From Candidatus Methylomirabilota bacterium (GTDB lineage: Bacteria > Methylomirabilota > Methylomirabilia > Methylomirabilales > JACPAU01), in the NCBI GenBank assembly GCA_016180705.1, contig JACPAU010000114.1, positions 1-5,968 on the forward strand: a stretch of 5,968 nt of DNA, in the 5' to 3' direction. Under the pieces are notes generated by a model. That model saw only the letters and a list, made by a program, of their open reading frames with translations. It had not been told where the DNA came from and did not search any database. Position numbers and translations under genes: made by a program. Position 1 is the first letter of the stretch, and the number at the start of each line of letters is the position of its first letter. This document shows, piece by piece, positions 1 through 5,405 of this stretch.

Positions 1-1169
1 CGCGGGCTCACGGCCGCGGCCAGCCGCGCCGGTCCCGCCGCGGCGACCAGGGCGGCCCCCAGGCCGGCCAGGACCGCCAGGCCCACCGTGCCCGCCGTGA
101 GCACGGGCGGCTCGGGCCGGACGAAGGCGTAGAGTTGGGAGACCGTCCGGGCCATGGCGTCCACCGCGAGGCGCGAGAGGCCCGCTCCCCCGAGGGCGCC
201 GAGCACGCCCCCCGCGGCTCCCAGGAGCGCCGCCTCGCCGGCGATGAGCGCGGCGACGCTCCGGGCGCGCAGGCCCAGCGCGCGCAGGATGCCCAGGCTC
301 CGGCGGCGGCGGAGGACGGCAATCGCCATCGTGTTGTAGACGAGGAAGCAGCCGGTGAGCAGGGCGATGAGGCTGAGTACGGTCAGGTTGAGGCGGAAGG
401 AGGCGAGCATCGCCTCCACCTGGCTCACGCGGGCCGCCGGCCGCTCCACCATGAGGCCCGCGGGGAGGGCCGACCGGAGCCGGGCGGCGACCGCCGCCGG
501 GTCGGCCCCCGGCTTGAGCAGGAGATCCACCCGGTCGAGGATCCCCGTCTTCTGGAACTCGACCTGCGCCGCGGCGATGTCCAGGAGGGCGAGCCGCCCG
601 TCCAGGGCGACGGCCGGCCCATGCGACTGAAGCAGCCCCCGGATGCGGAAGGCCCTCGGTCCGGCCGGCGTTAGAAGCATCAGACTGTCCCCGACCCGGA
701 GCCCTCTGGCCTCGGCGAAGCGGCGGCTCAGGAGGATGGCCCTGGGGTCTGTCAGGAGCGCCAGGGGGTCCACGGCGGGCGGGGGATCCGCCAGCCGGTA
801 GTCGCGAAAGGCCTGCTCCGAGAGGACATCCACCCCGAGCACCAGCAGCAGCTCTCCGGCCATCCCCTCGACCGGTGCCAGCACCTGGATGAGGGGTGAG
901 GCGTGGGCGACCGCCGGATCCCGCTGGAGGACCGGGAAGACCTCCTCGGGAACGCCGAGCTCTCCCGCGTGGACGCTGAGCGCGGCCCGCCCTGCCACGG
1001 CGTCCACGCTCCGCGCGAAGGCGGCGAGGACGCTCTCGTTCGCGAGGCGGATCGCCACCGGCACGGCCACCCCGAGGGCGACGCCGAGCAGGCTCACCGC
1101 AACGCGGAAGCCCTCCCGGCGGACCGGTCGCAGGAGGAGGAGGCCGAGCAGGCGGGCGAGCCGGCCCAT
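1..1169 (-). CDS. FtsX/MacB-like ABC transporter permease (3' end outside window)
   Basis: This is the membrane subunit of a LolD/MacB-type ABC system, which in this family couples ATP hydrolysis to moving lipoproteins or other envelope substrates rather than importing small solutes. I translated 389 codons from ATG 1169-1167 without a stop before the left edge. A first membrane helix lies at about residues 21-42, a soluble MacB_PCD-like region at about 45-255, and an FtsX-type core at about 260-378 with three hydrophobic segments. The basic RRRR run at 283-286 followed by LGILRALG is typical of the cytoplasmic coupling loop in FtsX permeases. The start is set by GGAGG four bases upstream, and the ATG shares one base with the ATPase stop (TGATG). 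Four-helix members end near 400 residues. The region around 340-385 looked to me more like the first half of the long, about 800-residue, ten-helix type, but the edge prevents a decision. The substrate is unknown. Confidence 0.88.
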   Translation of the reverse strand, partial: MGRLARLLGLLLLRPVRREGFRVAVSLLGVALGVAVPVAIRLANESVLAAFARSVDAVAGRAALSVHAGELGVPEEVFPVLQRDPAVAHASPLIQVLAPVEGMAGELLLVLGVDVLSEQAFRDYRLADPPPAVDPLALLTDPRAILLSRRFAEARGLRVGDSLMLLTPAGPRAFRIRGLLQSHGPAVALDGRLALLDIAAAQVEFQKTGILDRVDLLLKPGADPAAVAARLRSALPAGLMVERPAARVSQVEAMLASFRLNLTVLSLIALLTGCFLVYNTMAIAVLRRRRSLGILRALGLRARSVAALIAGEAALLGAAGGVLGALGGAGLSRLAVDAMARTVSQLYAFVRPEPPVLTAGTVGLAVLAGLGAALVAAAGPARLAAAVSP

Positions 1170-1834
1170 CAGGCCTCCAGGCGGCCGTCCCGGAGTCGGA
1201 GGACCCGGTCGGCGACGGCGGCGGCTTCCACGCTGTGGGTCGCCATGAGGACCGTGAAGGCCCGCGCCCGGTTCAGGCGCCGCAGGAGCGCGAGGACCGC
1301 CGCGCCCCGCTCGCTGTCCAGGTTCCCGGTCGGCTCGTCGGCCAGCAGGAGGGCCGGCCGGGGCGCCAGGGCGCGGGCGATAGCCACCCGCTGCATCTCC
1401 CCTCCCGAGAGCTCGTGCGGGAAGTGATCGGCCCGGGCGAGGAGCTCCACCCCCGTGAGTTCCTCCTCGACGCGCGCGGCGATCCGGGAGAGCGGCGTCC
1501 CGTTGAGGAGCAGCGGCAGGGCCACGTTCTCGCGCGCCGTCAGGTGCGGGAGCAGGTTGTAGAACTGGAAGACGATCCCGACCCGCTCCCGGCGCAGGCG
1601 AGTGAGAACCTCCTCGGGCGCGCGGGTGAGGTCCACGCCGTCCACGCGGATCGTGCCGCCCGTCGGGCGGTCGAGGCCGGCCACCAGGTTCAGGAGCGTG
1701 CTCTTGCCGCAGCCGCTCGGGCCGATGACGGCCACGAACTCGCCCGGGGCCACCGTCAGGGTCACGCCCGCCAGGGCCGGGACCGCCACCCTGCCCGCCC
1801 GGTAGACCTTGTGGACATCCGCGAGGGCGATCAC
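1169..1834 (-). CDS. ABC transporter ATP-binding protein, LolD/MacB family
   Basis: This is the cytoplasmic ATPase partner of the downstream permease. At 221 residues it has the usual length of LolD-type proteins. The motifs are complete: Walker A GPSGCGKST at 38-46, Q-loop Gln90 in VFQFYNLLP, signature LSGGE at 142-146, Walker B LLLADE at 162-167, D-loop around NLDSE, and switch His200 in MATHS. The FQFYNLLP and LADEPTGNLD wording is characteristic of the lipoprotein and macrolide exporter branch. I chose the GTG start at 1834-1832 because it gives the family N-terminus (VIALADVHKVY) and a 4-nt GTGA overlap with the DUF309 stop. The reading frame stays open far upstream, across the DUF309 gene, but that upstream translation is Arg/Gly/Pro-rich and has no family match, so I treat it as a high-GC artefact. 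No strong Shine-Dalgarno precedes the GTG, which fits translational coupling. Confidence 0.95.
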   Translation of the reverse strand: MIALADVHKVYRAGRVAVPALAGVTLTVAPGEFVAVIGPSGCGKSTLLNLVAGLDRPTGGTIRVDGVDLTRAPEEVLTRLRRERVGIVFQFYNLLPHLTARENVALPLLLNGTPLSRIAARVEEELTGVELLARADHFPHELSGGEMQRVAIARALAPRPALLLADEPTGNLDSERGAAVLALLRRLNRARAFTVLMATHSVEAAAVADRVLRLRDGRLEA

Positions 1835-2571
1835 GCTTCGGCCCCGTCCCCGGCGAAGCGCATCGCCGGCACCGCCTCCCAGGGGAACGCGTCCCGCTCC
1901 CCGGCCGCGACGGCGCGGGCCGCCTCCCGGGACGCGGCGAGCCCGCGCATGAGGTCCTCCATCTCGAGACCGTGGAAGGTCGGCCGCCCAGCCTCGGCCT
2001 TGCTCAGGCCGTACCCGAGGACCCGGATGCCCCCGCGCCAGTTCCCGTGCTGGAAGTGGTAGAGCCCCACGGCCGCCTGAATGATCCCCTGCAGGACGGT
2101 CAGGTCGGGGCCCTTCGGCTGCTCCATCCAGACCGGCTCGAGCAGCTCGTGGGTCTCGAAGTAGAGACCGGCGTTGTAGAGGGCCGCCCCGCACTCGAGG
2201 GCGCCCGCCAGCCCCGCCCGGCGGGCCCCGCCCTGCTCCGCGAAGGCCTGGGCCGCCGCCCAGTACGCCTCCACCTGCTGCGCGACCGCGGGGAGGTACC
2301 GGGCGAAGGCAGGAGCCAGGACCAGCCGGCCGCCCCTGACGGGAGCCACGAGCGGACTCTCCTTGAGCGCCTCGCCCGCGACCGACGGGGCCATCCAGGG
2401 AGGCTGCGGCAGGGCGTCCAGCGCCCGGTCCGGCACGCTGCCGCCTTCGGAGTGGAGCGCGAGGCGACAGAAGTTCCGGAACGTCCAGAGGGGGGCCGCG
2501 TGGGTCGGATCGCTCACGGCCGCAACGACGAGGTGGGCCAGGGGGTCGCGGAGAGCCTTGGGGAAACGCAT
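1831..2571 (-). CDS. DUF309 domain protein with long N-terminal region
   Basis: This is a 246-residue protein and the first gene of the ABC operon. Two blocks identify the DUF309 family: YNAGLYFETHELLEPVW at 132-148 and LQGIIQAAVGLYHFQHGN at 160-177. Both are amphipathic helices rich in conserved His and Glu (Glu139, His141, Glu142, Glu145, His172, His175). The family has no established biochemical function that I know of; the clustered acidic and His residues suggest a binding pocket, which is inference. Many DUF309 proteins are little more than this domain, whereas here about 125 residues precede it, including a Trp/Phe-rich stretch (PLWTFRNFCRL, 27-37). There is no signal peptide, so it is probably cytoplasmic. 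I chose the ATG at 2571-2569 because AGAAGG lies five bases upstream and a good promoter lies just beyond it. In-frame upstream codons would start before that promoter. The stop overlaps the ATPase start. Confidence 0.85.
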   Translation of the reverse strand: MRFPKALRDPLAHLVVAAVSDPTHAAPLWTFRNFCRLALHSEGGSVPDRALDALPQPPWMAPSVAGEALKESPLVAPVRGGRLVLAPAFARYLPAVAQQVEAYWAAAQAFAEQGGARRAGLAGALECGAALYNAGLYFETHELLEPVWMEQPKGPDLTVLQGIIQAAVGLYHFQHGNWRGGIRVLGYGLSKAEAGRPTFHGLEMEDLMRGLAASREAARAVAAGERDAFPWEAVPAMRFAGDGAEA

Positions 2572-2588
2572 GGACGCCTTCTCGGGGC

Positions 2589-2617
2589 ATTGTAGCCGGG
2601 TGGCACGGGCTTGCCAA
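2589..2617 (-). promoter_or_regulatory. Sigma70-like promoter of the DUF309-ABC operon
   Basis: On the minus strand TTGGCA (2617-2612) is followed by a 17-base spacer and TACAAT (2594-2589). Each hexamer differs from consensus at one position, and the spacing is ideal. Transcription would begin near 2582-2584, only about 11-13 nt before the ATG, so the leader would hold little beyond the Shine-Dalgarno. This is a match by eye; no start site has been mapped. Confidence 0.6.
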
Positions 2618-2635
2618 GGCGGGGGAAAATCTCCC

Positions 2636-2664
2636 TTGCAGCCTGGCCCGGAGGTCTGCATAAT
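2636..2664 (+). promoter_or_regulatory. Sigma70-like promoter of the small secreted protein gene
   Basis: TTGCAG (2636-2641), a 17-base spacer and CATAAT (2659-2664) form a reasonable sigma70 promoter. It faces away from the DUF309 promoter, with the two -35 boxes 18 bases apart. Transcription from about 2671 would leave a leader of roughly 110 nt before the GTG start. The 15 bases between the two promoters (2621-2635) carry a weak GGGA/TCCC dyad that could be an operator, but the arms are only four bases long. A second TTGCAC at 2700 lacks a convincing -10. Confidence 0.45.
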
Positions 2665-2770
2665 CGCGTTCTCTGCGTCGCCCGAGCCGGGTCCGGATTT
2701 TGCACCCCAAAAAGGGCGGGGCACGAATAGGCGGTGTGGCTCCGGCACATATCTGGCTCACAAGACAAGA

Positions 2771-2777
2771 AAGGAGG
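2771..2777 (+). promoter_or_regulatory. Strong Shine-Dalgarno that fixes a GTG start
   Basis: AAGGAGG ends six bases before GTG 2784. It is the best ribosome binding site in the window. It decides for the GTG over the in-frame ATG at 2700, which lacks a comparable site and would put about 28 polar residues in front of the signal peptide. Confidence 0.75.
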
Positions 2778-2783
2778 CCACCG

Positions 2784-3047
2784 GTGAGAAAGGGAGTGGC
2801 GATCCTGATGGCGGCCCTGCTCCTGGCGCTCTGCCTCAGCGGTCCGGCCGTCGCGCAGCAGGTGGATGAGACCGTGTATAACGACTACCCCGGCCGCTGG
2901 ATTGTCTACGGCCTACACCCGGTGGGGGTCGTCCTCGACCTCGCGCTGGTCAAGCCCCTGACCTTCGCCGTCTGCACCATGCCCTGGCTCTTCGGCGTGA
3001 GCCCCCAGGAGTGCCCGCTGGAGCAGGCGACGCCTTACGGCGACTAG
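2784..3047 (+). CDS. Small secreted protein of unknown function (87 aa)
   Basis: From the GTG the product begins with a classic Sec signal peptide: Arg2 and Lys3, a hydrophobic core at about 5-18, and a probable signal peptidase I site after GPAVA (residue 24). The mature part is about 63 residues. It contains YPGRWIVYGLHPVGVVLD (35-52), then a fairly hydrophobic stretch at 49-72, and two cysteines (Cys64, Cys77) that could pair in the periplasm. Cys17 is not in a good lipobox, because Leu precedes it. The RW-x(2)-Y-x-LHP-x-G-x(2)-LD pattern reminds me of small uncharacterised envelope proteins in related environmental bacteria, but I cannot name a family. The gene stands alone, with its own promoter, strong ribosome binding site and terminator, which argues that it is real and separately expressed. 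Its function is unknown. Confidence 0.8.
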   Translation: MRKGVAILMAALLLALCLSGPAVAQQVDETVYNDYPGRWIVYGLHPVGVVLDLALVKPLTFAVCTMPWLFGVSPQECPLEQATPYGD

Positions 3048-3067
3048 CCCATCCAGCGACAGCCCCG

Positions 3068-3098
3068 GGCCCCGGCAACTCGCCGGGGCCTGCTTTTT
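3068..3098 (+). terminator. Intrinsic terminator of the small secreted protein gene
   Basis: A perfect 9-bp stem, GGCCCCGGC (3068-3076) against GCCGGGGCC (3082-3090), encloses a 5-nt loop and is followed by TGCTTTTT. It begins 20 bases after the stop codon. The stem is almost pure G-C and has a U-tract, as expected for rho-independent termination. Confidence 0.9.
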
Positions 3099-3185
3099 CC
3101 CTGCACGCCCCCGTAGCGGAGCAGAACCCCCTTAGCCCCGGGTCTTTCCCCCCGGGCGGACAGCATTTTCTGCATGGGGAAAAGG

Positions 3186-3194
3186 TGTGGATAA
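3186..3194 (-). promoter_or_regulatory. DnaA-box-like 9-mer, copy 1
   Basis: TGTGGATAA is the exact reverse complement of the consensus DnaA box TTATCCACA. It is preceded by AAGG (AAGGTGTGG), an element that recurs next to copy 2. The match is exact; binding is inferred. Confidence 0.4.
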
Positions 3195-3268
3195 CCCCGG
3201 TTGTCTGGCCCGCAGAGGGCAGGGGGCTCCCCCCAAGAAGGATCGCCGCCAGGGCGTTTCCACTGCCC

Positions 3269-3291
3269 GGCTGTCGCTCGAGGCGACGGCC
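3269..3291. repeat. Hairpin with 9-bp stem in the gap
   Basis: GGCTGTCGC (3269-3277) and GCGACGGCC (3283-3291) can pair over nine positions, one of them a G-U wobble in plus-strand RNA, around the loop TCGAG. No U-tract follows, so it is not a terminator. It could be part of a structured RNA or chance folding in GC-rich DNA. Confidence 0.35.
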
Positions 3292-3352
3292 AATCCCAGG
3301 AAGTCAAGCCTTTATACGATACTGCCCGCGGACCGGACGAAGGAGGGGGCGG

Positions 3353-3421
3353 ATGGGTGGGAGCCGATGCGCCGGGAAGTCCGGGTCTGTGGATAAGGTG
3401 TGCGCAAGGGAGAGGCGCTAA
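3353..3421 (+). CDS. Possible 22-residue microprotein ORF
   Basis: ATG at 3353 opens a 22-codon frame ending with TAA at 3421. AGGAGG (3341-3346) lies six bases upstream, which is a perfect Shine-Dalgarno at ideal spacing. The product is basic and polar, with two Cys and a C-terminal ARERR, and has no hydrophobic segment. The only promoter hint is a TATACGAT stretch at 3313-3320 with no good -35. The second DnaA box lies inside this frame. The purine-rich context could produce such a site by chance, so support is weak. Confidence 0.18.
   Translation: MGGSRCAGKSGSVDKVCARERR
3388..3396 (-). promoter_or_regulatory. DnaA-box-like 9-mer, copy 2
   Basis: This is a second exact TGTGGATAA in the same orientation, 202 bases from copy 1. 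It runs straight into AAGGTGTG, the 8-mer that also overlaps copy 1 at 3182-3189. A looser relative, TGTGGAATT, lies at 3487-3495 with two differences from consensus. Confidence 0.4.
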
Positions 3422-3429
3422 CCCCTGAG

Positions 3430-3466
3430 AAAACGCGACCTCTGCCGATCCGGGCAGGGGCGTCGC
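3430..3466 (-). terminator. Probable terminator of the TRAP-aldolase-dehydrogenase operon
   Basis: In minus-strand RNA, an imperfect stem forms between 3453-3466 and 3435-3446: five pairs, one mismatch, two pairs, a 2-nt bulge and four pairs, around a 6-nt loop. It is followed by UUUU (3433-3430). It begins nearly 60 bases after the dehydrogenase stop. The stem is imperfect and the U-tract short, so efficiency is uncertain. An 8-bp inverted repeat, GGGAGAGG/CCTCTCCC (3501-3508 and 3527-3534), also overlaps the gene's last codons and could protect the 3' end. Confidence 0.45.
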
Positions 3467-3523
3467 CAGAAACGGGATGCGCCTCCTGTGGAATTCCGGC
3501 GGGAGAGGAGCAGGCCTTGTCCC

Positions 3524-4495
3524 TCACCTCTCCCAGATCTCCGGGTTGATCGCCATGGTCGGGCGCTTTCCCTCGAGCGCCATCAGGACCTGCTCGACCG
3601 CCGTGACGGCCATCCGCCGCATGCTGTCCTCCGTGTGGGCGGCAATGTGGGGAGTGATGAGGACCTGCTCGAGGGCGAGGAGAGGATTGTCGGGATGGGG
3701 CGGCTCCGGTTCCATCACGTCGATCCCTGCCCCGGCCAGACGGCCGCTCCGAATGGCCTCACTCAGCGCCGCATCATCCACCAGCGCCCCCCGCGAGGTG
3801 TTCACGAGGATCGCCCCCGGCTTCATCATGCCGATCGTCTCCCCGTTCAGGAGGTGCTGGGTCTCGGGCGTGAGGGGCGCGTGCAGGCTCACGATGTCCG
3901 CCTCCCGCAGCAGCGAGGCGAGGTCCACCGGCGCTGCCCCCCGCCGCCGGATCTCCTCGGCCGGCAGCGCCGGGTCGTAGCCGAGCGGGCGCATCCCGAA
4001 CGCCCCGGCCAGCGCCGCCACCCGCGCCCCGACCCGGCCCATCCCGACGATCCCCAGCGTCCGCCCGCAGAGCCCCGCGTACAGGTCGCGTCGGAGGGCA
4101 TCCCAGGCGCCCCGCCGGACGCCGGCGTTCACCGCCACCAGACGCTTGCCGACCGCCAGCATCAGCAGGAAGGCATGCTCGGCCACGGCCTCCGTGTTGG
4201 CCCCCAGCGTCACGCAGACCGGGATCCGCCGCCGCGTCGCCGCGGCCACATCCACGTTGTCCACGCCCACCCCGTGCCGGGCGATCACCTTCAGGCGGGG
4301 GCAGCGCGCGAGCAGGGATTCCGTGACCCGGCCCTTCACCCGCACGATGAGGCCGTCGGCCTCGCCGAGCGCCGCGGCAAACGCCGCCTCGTCGTGACCC
4401 GTCGCGTACCGGACCGCCGCGGCTCGCGCGAGCAGGGCCTCGCCGTCGGGGTGGATCGGTTCCGTCAGGCAGACGGTGAAGGGGCCGCCCGTCAC
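3524..4495 (-). CDS. NAD-dependent D-2-hydroxyacid dehydrogenase (phosphoglycerate dehydrogenase-like)
   Basis: This enzyme interconverts a D-2-hydroxy acid and its 2-keto acid using a nicotinamide cofactor in the cytoplasm. At 323 residues it has the catalytic and Rossmann domains only. The ACT or other regulatory domains of many serine-pathway enzymes are absent, so a role in serine synthesis is not implied. The fold signatures are ARHGVGVDNVD at 72-82, the nucleotide loop GMGRVG at 151-156, Asp174 after it (favouring NAD over NADP), and the catalytic set Arg235 in NTSRG, Glu264 in EPEPP and His283 in TPHIAAHT. The GTG start at 4495-4493 is chosen because it overlaps the aldolase stop in GTGA and starts just before the first beta strand. 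Extension to an upstream ATG would run inside the aldolase gene. The substrate is not readable from sequence; the context points to an acid linked to the aldolase. Confidence 0.92.
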   Translation of the reverse strand: MTGGPFTVCLTEPIHPDGEALLARAAAVRYATGHDEAAFAAALGEADGLIVRVKGRVTESLLARCPRLKVIARHGVGVDNVDVAAATRRRIPVCVTLGANTEAVAEHAFLLMLAVGKRLVAVNAGVRRGAWDALRRDLYAGLCGRTLGIVGMGRVGARVAALAGAFGMRPLGYDPALPAEEIRRRGAAPVDLASLLREADIVSLHAPLTPETQHLLNGETIGMMKPGAILVNTSRGALVDDAALSEAIRSGRLAGAGIDVMEPEPPHPDNPLLALEQVLITPHIAAHTEDSMRRMAVTAVEQVLMALEGKRPTMAINPEIWER

Positions 4496-5385
4496 AGGAC
4501 CCCGACCTCTTCCAGGACCGCCCGGAGGCGGGTCCGCTCCTCGGCAGAGAGGGGGCCCACCGGCCGCTTGCATGCGGCCGAAGCGAGCACGCCTTGCATC
4601 ACCAGGGCCTCCTTCAGCATGGCCGGGAAGGTGCCGATCCCGAAGGCCATGCGGAGCGGGGCCAGCCGCCGCTGGAGTGCCTTCGCCTCCCCGAAGTTGC
4701 CCGCGCGGACGGCCTCGTAGAGGGACACCGTGAGGCGGGGCGCCACGTTGGCCGTGGCGGCGACGGCCCCGGCGGCCCCGTAGGCGAGGGCGCCGTAGAT
4801 CAGGGTGTCCCGCCCCATGATCACCCTGAAGCTTGGCGGCGCGCGGCGGATCAGTTCCGCCGTCTCCGTGAGGTCGCCGGTGCTGTCCTTGATTCCGGCG
4901 AAGTTCTCGAAGGCGTGGGCGAGGCGCAGGGTCGTCTCGAGCGTGAGGGCGACTCCGCCGGCCCGCCCCGGGTTGTTGTAGGCGAGGACCGGGATCCGGA
5001 CCGCCCGGCAGATGGTGGCGTAGTGTTCGAACAGCTCCGCCTGTGAGGGCTGGCAGTAATAGGGGGTGATGACCGAGACCGCGTCGGCCCCCATCGCCTC
5101 CGCCTCACGGGCCAGCGCCACCGACTCGGCCGTGGTGACCGCCCCCACGTTCGGCATCACGGTCACGCGTCCGGCCGCTTCCTCGACGCACCAGCCGACG
5201 AGGCGGCGCTTCTCCTCCCCGGTGAGCGCGTAGAACTCCCCCGTGCTCCCGGCCGGGAAGAGGCCGTGCACCCCTTCCGCGATCACGTGGCTCACCAGCT
5301 TGCGGAAGGCCCCCTCGTCCAGCCGCTCTTCCGGGGTGAGGGGCGTGACCAGCGCCACGATGATTCCGTCCACCGTCTTCCCCAT
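4492..5385 (-). CDS. Dihydrodipicolinate synthase-family Schiff-base aldolase/lyase
   Basis: This is a 297-residue (beta/alpha)8-barrel enzyme that forms a Schiff base between a lysine and a 2-keto acid, typically pyruvate. Key residues are all present: pyruvate-binding GSTGE at 46-50, TPYY with Tyr110 at 107-110, catalytic Tyr136 in YNNP, Schiff-base Lys166 in GIKDSTGD, and the late GAAGAVAATANV strand at 203-214. Arg141 matches Arg138 of Escherichia coli DapA, which handles the carboxylated second substrate, whereas the first Thr of the DapA GTTGE motif is Ser here. These features sit near true DHDPS. However, the family also contains sialic-acid, keto-deoxy-sugar and hydroxyproline-pathway enzymes, and linkage to a TRAP transporter favours a catabolic relative over lysine synthesis. 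The ATG at 5385 has GGAGGG four bases upstream. The upstream gap is 20 nt and the downstream overlap 4 nt. Confidence 0.93.
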   Translation of the reverse strand: MGKTVDGIIVALVTPLTPEERLDEGAFRKLVSHVIAEGVHGLFPAGSTGEFYALTGEEKRRLVGWCVEEAAGRVTVMPNVGAVTTAESVALAREAEAMGADAVSVITPYYCQPSQAELFEHYATICRAVRIPVLAYNNPGRAGGVALTLETTLRLAHAFENFAGIKDSTGDLTETAELIRRAPPSFRVIMGRDTLIYGALAYGAAGAVAATANVAPRLTVSLYEAVRAGNFGEAKALQRRLAPLRMAFGIGTFPAMLKEALVMQGVLASAACKRPVGPLSAEERTRLRAVLEEVGVL

Positions 5386-5405
5386 GGTGCCCTCCGCTTC
5401 CCGCC

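Larger units (their letters stand above)
3099..3523. other. Gene-poor gap between two converging transcription units
   Basis: This 425-base stretch carries no recognisable protein gene. It does contain two perfect DnaA-box 9-mers, a 9-bp hairpin, a marginal 22-codon ORF with a perfect Shine-Dalgarno, and a terminator-like hairpin at its right end, each listed separately. A CCCGGG/CCCGGG pair around 3137-3157 could also fold but has no U-tract on either side. The longest relatively AT-rich patch is about 3291-3322 and is modest, so I see no obvious unwinding element. I see no insertion-sequence ends and no tRNA. Confidence 0.6.

Noticed and set aside
1235..2595. Plus-strand open frames of 275 and 207 codons opposite the ATPase and DUF309 genes.
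   Set aside because: Both are antisense shadows with biased composition and no recognisable domain.
1835..2761. The ATPase reading frame stays open upstream through the whole DUF309 gene, suggesting a 530-residue fusion.
   Set aside because: The upstream translation is low-complexity Arg/Gly/Pro, while the overlapping frame encodes clear DUF309 motifs. The ATPase has its normal length from GTG 1834.
3222..3234. GGGGG-CT-CCCCCC as a hairpin or operator.
   Set aside because: The loop would be too small for a long stem, leaving about three pairs, and such G/C runs are common at this base composition.
3301..3320. TTGACT on the minus strand at about 3301-3307 as a -35 box.
   Set aside because: No acceptable -10 hexamer lies 16-18 bases downstream of it.
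3488..4720. Long plus-strand open frame of 410 codons opposite the dehydrogenase and part of the aldolase gene.
   Set aside because: It is antisense to two genes with complete catalytic motifs, is rich in Arg, Pro, His and Gly, and has no family signature. It is a typical high-GC shadow.
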